A stretch of 64,000 nucleotides of DNA, taken from the NCBI GenBank assembly GCA_905116865.2, contig CAJHNH020000226.1, positions 225,729 to 289,728 of the forward strand, written 5' to 3'. Made by a program: the position numbers and the translations under genes. The stretch's first letter is position 1, and every line of letters begins with the position of its first letter. Positions 44,236 through 56,984 of this stretch are shown one piece after another. The DNA is from Candidula unifasciata. Lineage: Eukaryota; Mollusca; Gastropoda; Stylommatophora; Geomitridae. Below the pieces are notes generated by a model that worked only from the letters and a program-made list of their open reading frames with translations, ran no database searches and had not been told where the DNA came from.

Positions 44236-44712
44236 AAGGATCGAAGAAGAAGGAGGAGGAGGAGGAGGAGAAGAAGAAGAAGAAGAAGAAGAAGAAGAAG
44301 AAGAAGAAGAAGAAGAAGAAGAAGAAGAAGAAGAAGAAGAAGAAGAAGAAGAAGAAGAAGAAGAAGAAGAAGAAGAAGAAGAAGAAGAAGAAGAAGAAGA
44401 AGAAGAAAAAGAAGAAGAAGAAGAAGAAGAAGAAGAAGAAGAAGAAGAAGAAGAAGAAGAAGAAGAAGAAGAAGAAGAAGAAGAAGAAGAAGAAGAAGAA
44501 GAAGAAGAAGAAGAAGAAGAAGAAGAAGAAGAAGAAGAAGAAGAAGAAGAAGAAGAAAAAGAAGAAGAATAAGAAAAAGAAGAAGAAAAAGAAAAAGAAA
44601 AGAAGAAGAAGAAGAAGAAGAAGAAGAAGAAGAAGAAGAAGAAGAAGAAAGAAGAAGAAGAAGAAGAAGAAGAAGAAGAAGAAGAAGAAGAAGAAGAAGA
44701 AGAAGAAGAAGA
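44236..44712. repeat. (GAA)n array, about 460 bp
   Basis: GAA repeats with AAAAG and GAAAGAAG interruptions near 44560-44600 and 44648. The poly-Lys, poly-Arg and poly-Phe frames over it are artefacts. Confidence 0.95.
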
Positions 44713-46032
44713 CCAAAGGTGATAGCATGTTTATGATGTTATCCGTCACAGACATATGTCGTTTTAGCCCCTGGTCTCTGAATTATTTTCCGCGTCTGTG
44801 GTTTAGTAGTTGCAAACATGTTTCCTAATTTCGATACACCTGGTACAATTCCAACTGCAGGCTATTTGACATCAGGCCGCCATGCGTTAAGGTGACAATG
44901 GTGTGAAGAACCGACTGTTGAATCAGCAATTATTAAAAGTAAAATTCTCCAACAGTGTCAGCTGCTATCCGATTAAAAATCGCCGTATGTTTCCCCCCTG
45001 AGCATTGCAAATAACTTAGAACCTCTGTTCATCCTTCTTCCTCACCATGCCGAAAAAGTCTATCGAGGAACGTACACTACAATAATGATAATAATGTTAA
45101 TAATAATAAAAGTAATATTAATATTAATTAATAATAATAATAATAATAACAACAATAATAAATGATAAGAATAATACACGTACACTAATTATACTCCTTA
45201 AATATAAAAATGATGTAACAATATCTCTCTCTCTCTCTCCCCCCCCCCCCCCCCCCCCCCATCCCCCTCAATAAACCACAAAACAAAATCAATTGTAAGA
45301 ATAATGTAATACAAATTACTGGTTACTTGAAGGAAAAACGCGAAGAGTTGAAAGACGAGAAACCTGAAGACGTTACATGACAGCATTCCCCATTATCACT
45401 GGAGCAACCTACACCTGCACTAGCCATCATTTCTCCGTCGTTAACTTTAAAACAATTTGTTAATTTTCATGTCTACACCGCAGTTAACGTTTAGGCGTAA
45501 CATGATGATAGCTCCTTGGGCTTTAGACAAAAACCGTGCGTGACACAATACATAATGCGAAACCACACGAATCCTTGTTTTTAACGGACCGTGGCGTCTG
45601 TTAACGGCCATTTTGACTCTCAAGCAGAACTTGAAGGGAGATGTCAAGCTGGGGGTTAAATTGTCGGTGAGGTGCAGTGTTGATGAATAACGAGGGTTAC
45701 CGCCTGGTGTAGATGTCTTCTTTGACGAAGGCGGCTTACTGTTGCACGCAGGAACCAGGGAGAACTCATTTGAGATAACCATCTCTTCCCAGACAACTAT
45801 TTCGTGTAGGTCAGTTGTGACTTGTTCTTACCGACGTTCTCCCATTTTCTCTAGAAGGTTGTTTTAACATTTTCAGAACCAATCGGTCCAGCTCATGTTT
45901 TTTGGGGTTCTAGTTACATTAACCGTTTTGGCCACAGCATACGTTCTTTCATAACTGCGATAAAGTCCCAATAAACGCTTGATGCGACGATTGTACGCCT
46001 CTTTTTTTAATTTACCATTAAGTATTTAAAAA
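44713..46032. other. Mostly unassigned, with AAT and C runs
   Basis: (AAT/ATA) repeats at about 45080-45165; (CT)n then a C run at 45222-45260. A minus frame at 45447-45782 has no recognised family. No gene supported. Confidence 0.4.
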
Positions 46033-46262
46033 TATGTCGGCTCTGTGGCTAAGTCAATGCGAACGCTTCGTAATGCCAGGATGCCTGGTTCGATCCCAGC
46101 CGCGGGCAATGCGCCTTGCGTTGGTTTCGACAGTGGTATCAAGAAAGCCGACCGTCCAGTCACAATGGGGACGTAAATTTGCCTAGAAAAACCACACAAC
46201 AGCCAGGGGCTGTTGGGGTTGGTTCTGCAACGTCCTGTAAAGGATACGCAACTAACCCAATT
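46033..46262 (+). mobile_element. SINE family B copy
   Basis: GTCGGCTCTGTGGCTAAG, GGTTCGATCCCAGC, GTTTCGACAGTGGTATCAAG, GTCCTGTAAAGGATACGC. It has a deletion around CCAGTCACAATGGGGACG. Confidence 0.85.
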
Positions 46263-46550
46263 AAATATGAATCCACAACTTTAAGGTGTCTTTCTGGTTC
46301 GTTACGATCGATAACACTCGTCCCGGGCACAAGCTTTTTTTTTTTTTTTTTTGGGGGGGGGGGGGGGGGGGAGGGGTTGAAAAGTGACAGCGTGTGATGA
46401 TGCTTAATGATGTGGCGAAAAGTATAATAAATGATATGTTTGTGAACTTTACCGACCAGCCTAATTTGCGGTTCTTGGGCTGTAATTAAATTAAACATTG
46501 TTCCCCCTGCAATATCCAATTTTTTTTACACACACTGCTGCAGGTCTTAC

Positions 46551-46844
46551 CACGACCGGCTCCATGTGACGGGCCGCGCTGCTGACGACGCTGGGTCGGG
46601 CTGACGATGCGTTAACGGAACGGTGCTCAACCTGTGTGCCGAGGCACCCTATGCCGGGGGTGCAATAATCAAGAAATGTCGGCTACAAATTTTGAAATTA
46701 TTTAAGAAGGCATGCAGATACTTAAAAGTTAAAATTTAAGTTATCTTTCCTCGCCACTGTCGAAAATATTTTATTTCTTGTTTGTCAACCGCTGCGATAA
46801 CACAGTACGTCAGCAGTACGGCACGTCAGCTGGAGCCGGTCGTG
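46551..46844. mobile_element. MITE with perfect 14-bp TIRs
   Basis: CACGACCGGCTCCA at 46551-46564 and TGGAGCCGGTCGTG at 46831-46844. TCTTAC occurs just outside both ends (one base further out on the right), a possible target duplication. A hAT-like GTGCTCAACCTGTG stretch lies inside. No ORF. Confidence 0.7.
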
Positions 46845-46859
46845 TTCTTACATTATAGG

Positions 46860-47500
46860 AAAGATGAGCTTACATCACGTCTTTATTATTTAATTTTCCC
46901 TGGCATTATGTTCACAAATTGTGTGTGTGTGTGTATGTGTGTTTAAGCATAATCGAAAGAGACTGTACTGTTTAATAACGGCACCTTTTCAGACACTTTT
47001 TTCATGCGTGAAGCTTAACACTTTTTCGTTTTCTTTTCTTTGCAAAGAAAAACATTACCGTGGCTTATATTTACATAGTAATAAAGGAATTATTTCTTTG
47101 GTACACATTATTAGCTCAGCGTAGTTTAATTATAATCGTTACAGTCCCCATCCTACCATCATCATCATCATCAACAATAACAACAATCACACACACACAC
47201 AAAAAAAACATTTTCATCGTCACCAGCTTCATTATCACCATCTTTATCGTTATCATTATCACCAACACCATCATAATCATTATCATAATTATCTCCAACA
47301 ACAATATCATATGTCTTCAGGTGTACAAAGTGATGAGAGTGCCAATTTTCTAGCTATCAGAAGGTTGTGAATAGTATGCTCTTGTTGTTGCCAAAAGCTG
47401 AGTTTTTCATAAATATTTTTGCTCGTCGCTGGCGCTACGGAGTTTCGTACTTGGTGAAAAATTACATCTTAAGAAAAATTCGCCAGTGACAGGGAGGGGA
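46860..47500. other. AT-rich spacer with short microsatellites
   Basis: (TG)n near 46920 and CAT/ATC-type repeats at about 47155-47290. No gene recognised. Confidence 0.5.
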
Positions 47501-47503
47501 AGG

Positions 47504-47571
<68 letters not shown>

Positions 47572-47572
47572 T
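47500..47572. repeat. (AG)n microsatellite
   Basis: About 70 bp of GA repeats. Confidence 0.95.
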
Positions 47573-47699
47573 TTTGAAGAGAGCATCAGGACACCGAATA
47601 TGATCCTCTCGCCAACTTCTGCTGTGCTAACTTGCTACGACATGTATTTCCGCTGGCACCTTTCTGTCTTTTTAGGACTTTGTCATTTGCTGATTACAT

Positions 47700-48689
47700 T
47701 TTGATTTATCGACGAGGGCGTGATAGACAGGAGATGGCCAGCACGATGCACAAAGAACTCGATTGAATTGCCGCCTGGTGTGATAGTTCCAATGCCTATA
47801 TCAATCTTTCGAAAGCATCAGTATCATGGTTCTCTTGGAACAATCACATTGTCAAGTCGGACTTACCAGAAGTGAAAATGTGTAATAATGTGTTGCTCAG
47901 AACCAACGTTATGACGTTTCGTGGGGTGATGTTTAATCGCAGCTTGTCATTCAGGGAACACGTTGACCATGTGATAACAAAAGCACGCAAAGGTCTATCT
48001 GCAATGAGGATTATGGCTGATTCGAATATCGAGTAAAGACTACTAATACTTCTATTCTACGGTCTGGTCCCTTCCCCATTGAATATGCCTTGGCCATCCT
48101 CACTGTCAGTGCTACACAGATTTAACGACTTGAAAAGGTGCAAAATGAAGCCAAGCGCATTATTTTGGGATTTTAAAGAGATACATCCTGTGGAGCAATG
48201 AGGTATCTACTTGACTTTCCAACTATGAACTAAAGGATCAGGATCTGGAGGGCTCGGGCATACCTTAAATTATGTGCTGATAAGAAATACCCACTGCATC
48301 AAGCGCTTTTTAGTGAAAAGGGCGACAGGCTGAAGAGGGAAAAAAACCTTGTTCCGGGACGTCGATGGGAATGAAAGAGCTGATAGGTTGGCTGGATCCG
48401 CTATCACTAACGACGGCCAGTCTATGGATCATGCTAATATTATTAATGCCGTCAGAGAAATGGGAAGGATAGAGGAATTTTGGCGGCAGTGACTCCACAT
48501 CACTTGCCAGAATGGCAGACTTAGGAATTAAGATCGGCATAGCAAAAAACGAGACGCACACAAGACACACCAGAAGACTTGTTAATCAACATAGGACTGG
48601 TACTATTAGCCATCGGACGTTGGGGTTCATACTGAGGGGAGGATTTGAGAACCTATGGACATGTCCGGATGCTATGATGATAACCCAAC

Positions 48690-48690
<1 letters not shown>
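47700..48690 (+). pseudogene. I-clade/Jockey-like LINE relic: RT thumb plus RNase H end
   Basis: Frames read AWCDSSNAYINLSKASVSWF, then VMTFRGVMFNRSLSFREHVD, then KARKGLSAMRIMA, the RT post-palm region. With deletions this passes to ADRLAGSAIT, then SMDHANIINAVREMGRIEEF, close to the 18640-19615 copy. It ends CPD before a tetranucleotide array. Stops and frameshifts throughout. Confidence 0.75.
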
Positions 48691-49478
<788 letters not shown>

Positions 49479-49673
49479 CAATCGCTTCTCAATGCCGCCA
49501 CCCTTAAATACAGTTCCCTCAGGTTGTGGCGAACCACAAACAATTATTTTCCTTCAAAATTTTAATGAATAGGCCTATGTGTTTTCCGTTTGTCTTGGGC
49601 AACCCCTGTGGAAGGGGCGTTCGACACCCCAAAAAAAAAAAAAGGATCGCAACCGGCAGGTTGAGAGCCGCTG
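49479..49673. mobile_element. hAT-like MITE
   Basis: The left end CAATCGCTTCTCAATGCC and right end GGTTGAGAGCCGCTG match hAT-type TIRs. It contains TACAGTTCCCTCAGGTTGTGG, the source motif of the 31-bp repeats at 53175-53430. Confidence 0.7.
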
Positions 49674-49739
49674 TGCTATAGGAAAGCACTGCACTGACGA
49701 GTGTGACTAGCAAGACCGGCCCAAATACGATTATGTGGA

Positions 49740-50156
49740 CTACAGCATGCCAGTACGTGTGTTTTGAATTTGTTTATTTTGATTTCCCCTAAAATAATAA
49801 ACACAGTCTCTAACCAGTCTGCAATGGTTATGCACATCTATTGAGAAGCTTTAAGTGAAAACCATTAAAGTGTGATAGAACTTAACAGTAATCACGACAC
49901 TGACTTGTAACATGTCAATATTGTTGTTAAGGATGTGAAGAGCGTTAAGCACGTGACGTCACTTCACGACACCGGCAGTCTTCTCTAGTCACGATTATAA
50001 ACTACAGCTCCATTTTCATCAATGCTGGTTGAGTGTGATGATTTCTTCTCAGGGCTGTTGCACGGTGATACTCTAATCTCTGTCACAGCGTGTAGTGAGT
50101 CGGAAAACGACGATAAAAGTATTTTTCTGAACCACCAACAGCTGAAAGGACTTGGG
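49740..50156. other. No gene recognised
   Basis: Single-copy-looking sequence between a MITE and a SINE. Confidence 0.4.
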
Positions 50157-50430
50157 TGGGCCGCCGTAGTGTAGCGACTAGACGCTCGTCTGTGCATCCG
50201 AAGGTCATAGGTTCGACTCCTGACGGATGCGGAAGTTTTTCAAAAATGACATTGACTCCCAGGTAGACACAGCCTTAAATGGGTACCAGGTACCGCCCTG
50301 GGAGGTAAAGGCTGCTGACGTGACGCTGCCCACACCACCTACCAAGTGCAGATTCTTCCATAAAATATGTGTCTAACCCTACATACCCTATACACATAAA
50401 GGAATGGAAAAAGGTCCTTAACTTACTGCT
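50157..50430 (+). mobile_element. SINE family D, near full length
   Basis: Head CCGCCGTAGTGTAGCGACTA, B box GGTTCGACTCC, body GACTCCCAGGTAGACACAGC, and 3' end ACATAAAGGAATGGAAAAAG. Confidence 0.8.
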
Positions 50431-50619
50431 TACCCATCGTGAAAAGTTTTCATAATATGATGCAAGTATGTTTAGAAGCTATTTTCTATTGCTTAACGCA
50501 TGTATCTCTCCCCCCCCCCCCCCCACCCCCTTTTTCCACTCCAACTATGTCAAGTAAAATTACTAGCTGTTAAAATAGGTTTCACTAAGTTTCTTCTCAG
50601 TATGTCTAAATTTGGTAGC

Positions 50620-50950
50620 TTCTATTGTCTCAGATATGTTATTGCTGCGTTTGGTGCTTTGTCCCGAGATCAGAAATGACGATATCGGGAAAGAAGTTGG
50701 GACGGAACCAGAACTAATCTACATCAGGAGACGACAGATGTCAAGACTACCACCAGATAGTTCACCACATACAACCCTGCCACATATTGGGACATATCTA
50801 GTGGTCGACCATGCAAAATATGGATAGATGGAATATCCGAGGCAATAAATACTATCATATACGAAGCACATACCAAGGATCGCATCTGATGTCTCCAAAA
50901 CGTGACGCCGAAAGGCAGAGTAAAAGTATAGAAAAAGAAGAAGTCAAAGA
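50620..50950 (+). pseudogene. LINE RT C-terminal fragment
   Basis: PEIRNDDIGKEVGTEPELIY is the R-D-IR...GTEP motif before the WFGH tail of RTE-like LINEs. Degraded sequence follows. Confidence 0.65.
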
Positions 50951-51097
50951 CGCCAGAGTTGAGGCTCACTGTTGGTGCAAAGCGTCAGCCACGAAAGCTG
51001 GCATTTTTGTAGACCCAGCCGACTTTACTTTCTATGATATTGCCTGGTACATATTTTAATATGTGATGATCATGTAGCAAGGTAGGATGTAGAAACT

Positions 51098-51473
51098 AAG
51101 TCGGGCCTAGCTACACACTAGCTGACCTTTCATTCATGATCGCTCAGGCTGGTCTACGTTAGAGGGGTGTTACGGTATAGTGTTGTCTTCGGTAAGTTTT
51201 ATGCAGTTCGTGTTAATCGTTGATGTGTGGGCAGCGGCTGCCGACATTGCGTTTTCCCTCGTAAACAGAAACGCGTTGTTCCCGCGTTTCGTACGCTGCA
51301 CTCTCTCGTTGAACAGAGGCTGAGACTGTGGGATAAGGGGGTTTGGCGTTAGGACCAGTTCTAGATATTACTGCGGTCATCGGTGATAGGACCGGACACG
51401 ATACCCCTGTCACGTAGACCAGACTGACCAAGCATGAATGAAAAGTCAGCTAGTGTGTAGCTGGGCCCGACTT
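51098..51473. mobile_element. MITE with TIRs of about 73 bp
   Basis: The arm 51098-51172 (AAGTCGGGCCTAGCTACACA...) is the reverse complement, with few mismatches, of 51401-51473 (...TGTGTAGCTGGGCCCGACTT). The interior of about 230 bp has no ORF. Confidence 0.85.
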
Positions 51474-52349
51474 CGATACTAATACCGGAAAGTAACACCC
51501 TTCCCCCTCCCCCTACACCCCTTTAGCCCATTCCCACACAAGAAATCGTCTCTGTTCAGTCTGCAAGCAAACGTTTAGATCTCATGCGACTAAGCCTCCC
51601 CCACCCTTTTTTTCACCTGTATACTAAGTGAATTGTTCTATCTATTCACATTTTACATATCTATAACGGCGTCATCAGCTTTTCACGAAAAGAATTTTAT
51701 GGAGTGGAAACTTGAAGATGGAAGCACTGCGAATGTTATACCATCCGAGCAGCCCAGCAAATTAGTTATAGGGAGATTTAACACGTTGTTAAATTTCGTC
51801 ATTTCGGTGCCCCTTGGGAAATGGGAGTCGGTAAAGGATAAAGAAATAAGATGGATACAATGTCTGATGAGTTCTGCAAGATGCTGTACACGCTAATTTG
51901 GCGTTGCAAGATAGGCGTGTTTACACGACTCTGTCGGTTGCTTTCAACAGTGGATTCCAACGGAGCGTGGTAATAATAAACTGACGAGGAGTGTCAATTG
52001 CAGCGGCGCGTGTTGCCTTCACGGACAGCGAAACTCGCTCAAAGCAGGCGAAGGCAACACGCGGCTAGGGTCTGTTGACGTGGCATCGCTTAACGCACCT
52101 GCTTAGTTTAGATGGGAAGTCGACAGCGGCATTCTCTATTTGTCTATAGTGCTGGCTGGAACGGTGATCTTGAAGCATGTCGTTACAAGATTCTAGGTAA
52201 TGATAAAAAAACCAGACAGGCTTGCCGACGCAAATAAAACACAGGGGCGCCCAATCCCTCTTTAGTTTTCTAGGTAGTGGGGCTGACAGGGTTTAAGTTT
52301 TTGTTTAAGAACATACACTCAGTCCTACAAATGGTCCAAACATAGGACG
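51474..52349. other. Unassigned, with a short hairpin
   Basis: A plus frame at 51633-51896 has no recognised family. A perfect 14-bp hairpin lies at 52007-52063. No gene supported. Confidence 0.35.
52007..52063. repeat. Perfect 14-bp inverted repeat
   Basis: CGCGTGTTGCCTTC at 52007-52020 and GAAGGCAACACGCG at 52050-52063, loop 29 bp. Confidence 0.85.
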
Positions 52350-52515
52350 CAGTTTTTCGTTATTTTAGAACTCCACTCCGGCTGTTGTCGGGGACCCTAA
52401 TATAACCTGACGGTTGAAAGGGGTTTCTGAGACTTGTGCCCGATCGATTCTCATCCAGCACTTTGTGTCACCGGTTGCCTATCGCTCCTTGTGGGGTCCT
52501 GGTGGGATTGAAATT
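52350..52515 (+). repeat. Family E copy, diverged
   Basis: CGTTATTTTAGAACTCCACTC, GGTTTCTGAGAC, CACTTTGTGTCACCGG and GTCCTGGTGGG. Confidence 0.65.
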
Positions 52516-53167
52516 TATTCATTCCTCTGCGCAAACACACACAATGCATTACTATTGTTTTGTAATAATTACTATGTGCTGAATTGCAAGTAGAATACAT
52601 AACTATTTTTAAAATTTTTTTTAAAATTTTTGATATAATATGAAACGTAGTGGTCAAGTGTAGTTCAGATATTGCTGAGCTACCGTAAAATGGTAGTCGG
52701 TGCTATGTGTTTTCTGTTAATGTTAATAGGCTTGAACCAAACCTGGTGTCTCAGACTGTGGCAACGGATTCGGGCGAAAGAACACTTTGGGAAGGACACT
52801 AGTCTTATCCTACGAAGACGAAATGCAAACTGAAAACTTGAGTCGCTTTATCGGACTGACAGCTGGTCTAGAAAGAAAACTACGACAGACGGCCACACAT
52901 GTCCCCGCTCTTGCGATGTGGTAACTTCTGAAGCGTGTTTTGTTTTCTGTCGTATTAATGTTACCCTTCCTTTGGGGTAAACAAGGTAGGCCGAGAGGGG
53001 ATGATGATGCACGGACAAAACATTTTCTCTACAATACTGCTGAGGCTTTGCGCTACAGGGAGGAAACGTCACTCTCCTGACTCATAACAACACAATATAA
53101 TAGCACGACCGTTTGAAAAAGACGGAAAGGTGTTAACGAAAGAAAATGTAAATACACATACTTTAAA

Positions 53168-53430
53168 ACAGTGGTTCTCAAACTTCCTAATGACGCGACT
53201 CTTTAATACAGTTCCTGATGTTGTGGCGACCCTTTAATACAGTTCCTGATGTTGTGGCGACCCTTTAATACAGCTCCTCGTGTTGTGGCGACCCTTTAAT
53301 ACAGTTCCTGATGTTGCGGCGACCATTTAATACAGCTCCTCATGTTGTGGCGACCCTTTATTACAGCTCCTCATGTTGTGGCGACCCTTTAATACAGGTC
53401 CTCATGTTGTGGCGACCCCCAACCATGTCA
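53168..53430. repeat. 31-bp minisatellite grown from a hAT-like MITE end
   Basis: It starts with a hAT-type end CAGTGGTTCTCAAAC. About seven units of the type GTTGTGGCGACCCTTTAATA plus CAGTTCCTGAT follow. The unit corresponds to internal MITE sequence as at 49479-49673. No right TIR was found. Confidence 0.8.
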
Positions 53431-53569
53431 TTTTTTTCGTCACTACACCATACCTTCATTGAATATGTTTTTGCGATGGCGTTTGACGATTGCTATGAAT
53501 GGTTAGTCATCATCATCATCATCATCATTATCATCATCATCATCATCAACATAAAACACTTCTGCCTTT

Positions 53570-53950
53570 AAGCGCCGTGGGGAGGAATAATTTGCGATCC
53601 AGTGCACGTTGGCTGCCGCAGGCTATTGTCATGCCGTGAAGGCGCAGAGTGTTTTTAATGTTGTCGATCCATGTTTTCCGCGGCCGTCCTCTTGCTCTTG
53701 TAGTTGATCTTCTGAGATGTAGTGCTTGTGATGGTATTTCATCTTGCTGCATTCTAACGAGATGGCCAAACCACTTGATCTGCTGTTTCTCGATGAATCT
53801 AGTACAAGGTGTCGTTCTCACAATTTGCCTGATAGTTTCATTATTCACTCGATCTCGTATGGTTAGGTCGGCTGCTTTTCTCAGGCACCTCATCTTGCAG
53901 GTGGTGATTTTGCATATATGGGCTTTAGATAGTTCCATGTTTTGCATTAG
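53570..53950 (-). pseudogene. LINE RT C-terminal fragment, open frame
   Basis: 133-codon minus frame: MRCLRKAADLTIRDRVNN, then QQIKWFGHLVRMQQDE, then RARGRPRKTWIDNI and RLHGMT. Textbook WFGH...RGRPR.TW tail of an RTE-like LINE. It follows an (ATC)n tract at 53505-53550, the expected 3' tail of a minus-strand copy. Confidence 0.8.
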
Positions 53951-53967
53951 TAGCTTAATGTGTATTA

Positions 53968-55545
53968 TATAGGATGTCTAGAGCGTTTATACAATATTTT
54001 GGAACAAACTAAATGTCTACATATTGTGAATTACAGGATGTCTAGAGCGTTCACACAATGTTTCGGAACCAACTGAATGTCTACATATTGTGAATTACAG
54101 GATGTCTAGAGCGTTCACACAATGTTTCGGAACCAACTGAATGTCTACATATTGTGAATTACAGGATGTCTAGAGCGTTCACACAATGTTTCGGAACCAA
54201 CTGAATGTCTACATATTGTGAATTACAGGATGTCTAGAGCGTTCACAAAATGTCTCGACATCAACAGTATGTCCCTATATTGTGTATTAGAGGATTTTCT
54301 AGCGCGTTCACACAATGTTTCGACATCAACAGTATGTCCTTATATTGTGTATTATAGGATTTCTAGAGCGTTCACACAATGTTTCGACATCAACAGTATG
54401 TCCCTATATTGTGTATTATAGGATTTCTAGAGCGTTCACACAATGTTTCGGAACCAACTGAATGTCTACATATTGTGAATTACAGGATGTATAGAGCATT
54501 CACACAATGTTTCGACATCAACAGTATGTCCCTATATTGTGTATTAGAGGATTTTCTAGCGCGTTCACACAATGTTTCGACATCAACAGTATGTCCCTAT
54601 ATTGTGTATTAGAGGATTTTCTAGCGCGTTCACACAATGTTTCGACATCAACAGTATGTCCCCATATTGTGTATTAGAGGATTTCTAGAGCGTTCACACA
54701 ATATTTCGGAACCAAGTGAATGTCTACATATTGTGTATTAGAGGATTTTCAAGCGCGTTCACACAATGTTTCGACATCAACAGTATGTCCCCATATTGTG
54801 TATTAGAGGATTTCTAGAGCGTTCACACAATATTTCGGAACCAAGTGAATGTCTACATATTGTGTATTAGAGGATTTTCTAGCGCGTTCACACAATGTTT
54901 CGACATCAACAGTATGTCCCTATATTGTGTATTAGAGGATTTCTAGAGCGTTCACACAATGTTTCGGCATCAACAGTATGTCCCTATATTATGTATAAGA
55001 GGATTTCACGAGCGTTCACACAATGTTTCGACATCAACAGTATGTCCCTATATTGTGTATTAGAGGATTTTCTAGCGCGTTCACACAATGTTTCGACATC
55101 AACAGTATGTCCCCATATTGTGTATTAGAGGATTTCTAGAGCGTTCACACAATATTTCGGAACCAAGTGAATGTCTACATATTGTGTATTAGAGGATTTT
55201 ACAGCGCGTTCACACAATGTTTCGACATCAACAGTATGTCCCTATATTGTGTATTAGAGGATTTCTAGAGCGTTCACACAATGTTTCGGCATCAACAGTA
55301 TGTCCCTATATTATGTATAAGAGGATTTCACGAGCGTTGACACAATGTTTCGACATCAACAGTATGTCCCTATATTGTGTATTAGAGGATTTCTAGAGCG
55401 TTCACACAATGTTTCGGCATCAACAGTATGTCCCTATATTGTGTATTAGAGGATTTCTAGAGCGTTCACACAATATTTCGGAACCAAGTGAATGTCTACA
55501 TATTGTGTATTAGAGGATATCTTGAGCGTTCACACAATGCTTCAC
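53968..55545. repeat. 64-bp satellite, about 24 units, higher-order structure
   Basis: Each unit begins GGATTTCTAGAGCGTTCACA and continues CAATGTTTCG. Two main variants alternate: type 1 with GAACCAACTGAATGTCTACA and type 2 with ACATCAACAGTATGTCCCTA. The array starts with type 1 units and then mixes. A repeated block of type 2, type 1 and type 2 units recurs. Short open frames across it are periodic artefacts. Confidence 0.95.
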
Positions 55546-55939
55546 GCAGGGAAGAACAGTACAGACGCAGCCCACATTAGACTACAGGTTACATTTAACT
55601 ATGTTATGGTGCTCCCAGCATAACTGTTCTATGTGGCTATACGGTTCAACGCCATTTCCAGGACCTGTCTTTGTTTGATTCTAGTTCTTGAGATGTTAAT
55701 TCTGCAGATGAAAATCTAGAGAAGCAAAATTTAAAGGGGAAGGGAGGAGGAGAAGAAGGACAGTAGAAAGGGGAATGAAGGGATATAATATGAAATCGGA
55801 TGCCACAGGCAGAGAAGGGACAGACTCGCAGCAATAGAAATCATTTGTGAATGCCTTATGTGTGAGTAAACACATAAAGAAGATATTGATCGATAGCGAT
55901 ACAACGTGCTGTGTGTTATTTTATAAAGTACGTCCAAGG

Positions 55940-56205
55940 CGGCACCGTATAGGTGTAGAAAGATATGCCCGCGAGTTACAGTCAACCGAAGCATAACTAT
56001 AGGTAATGAAGGTGTGTCGGGAAACGAACAATAGGATAGGCTGGCTGGTTGTGCACAATTTGATAGTAAATTGATGCATGATAAGTTAGATATTGAGAGC
56101 CCTTTGGGAGTGAGGGAACAAAAAAGTACAAAAAGATCTTCCCGGTCTGAAGAGACTAGTACAGCGAGGAGTGACCGGGGAATGTGGTCGACAATCAACA
56201 TTCAG
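55940..56205 (+). pseudogene. I-clade LINE RNase H C-terminal relic
   Basis: GNEGVSGNEQ, a stop, then DRLAGCAQFDSKLMHDKLDI and ESPLGVREQ. The same segment as at 63765-64000. Confidence 0.65.
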
Positions 56206-56394
56206 GTATAGGTGAGGATGATTTACATACTATCAGACTGTATAAACAAATACGGTGACCAATTAAAGGGGGGGGGGGGCGGGAAACCCCTAATTATAAT
56301 TTTATATGTCGGCGCACTTGCTATACTCCTGTACGTAGTGGGATTATTGCCTGCTCCATTAAGTGCCTTGCCAGCTGGCGTATGGGTTCATGCG

Positions 56395-56880
56395 TCACCA
56401 CTGTGTCAATTCTACTGATGATATTCCTCCATGCCACTGTCTTAAGCCATCCACCATCGTATCTCTTGGTCTGCCTCTGCCTCATCTACCAGTGATTTTT
56501 TCCGTCGTCATGATATTTTCCAGTCCTCTTTTCTCGTTACATGACCAAAGAACTTTGTTTGTGATGTTTTATAAAGTACGTGCAAATGCATGCTAGCACT
56601 AATATTTACATGTTTCGCATTGTCTAAATGAATTATAAAAGTACAGTTTAATATTTTTGGGGATTCAGTTTTCGATCTATTGCCTGCCTGGTAGCAATGG
56701 CTGTTGTCACTCCGTGTAAATGTAGAATATCCTCAATGATATCAGTCCATGTTCTACCAGCGCGACCTCCTGCTTTCGTGTCAGATCGTTTCATGTATAA
56801 CGCCTGTGATGGTAGTTTATAAGGGCAATAAATGTGTGGGACACAGGATCGATGCAAACTGTGCTGTTCTGGCATATTGG
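56395..56880 (-). pseudogene. LINE RT C-terminal fragments
   Basis: A minus frame at 56648-56875 reads PSQALYMKRSDTKAGGRAGR, then TWTDIIEDILHLHGVT, homologous to 53570-53950. A second decayed piece lies at 56395-56580. Confidence 0.65.
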
Positions 56881-56984
56881 AACTTCTCAGTCAACACACA
56901 CTGCGTTGTACTTGCCTGAAAAAGTCAAGTTATAAAATACCAATCAACACTCATATCTGATGTTACAGTTTAAAGCGTGATGTC

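Noticed and set aside
44181..44828. 215-codon poly-Lys/Arg frame and its poly-Phe counterpart
   Set aside because: Direct translation of the GAA array.
50190..50225. Possible functional tRNA genes at SINE heads
   Set aside because: A and B boxes exist, but no full cloverleaf with anticodon stem was recognisable and each is fused to a SINE body.
54218..55128. Short repeated frames reading CPYIVYYRISRAF and similar
   Set aside because: Periodic artefacts of the 64-bp satellite, whose unit length is not a multiple of three.
53968..55545. CRISPR-like array of spaced repeats
   Set aside because: Units are contiguous 64-bp monomers with mutational variants, not identical repeats with unique spacers. 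The host is eukaryotic.
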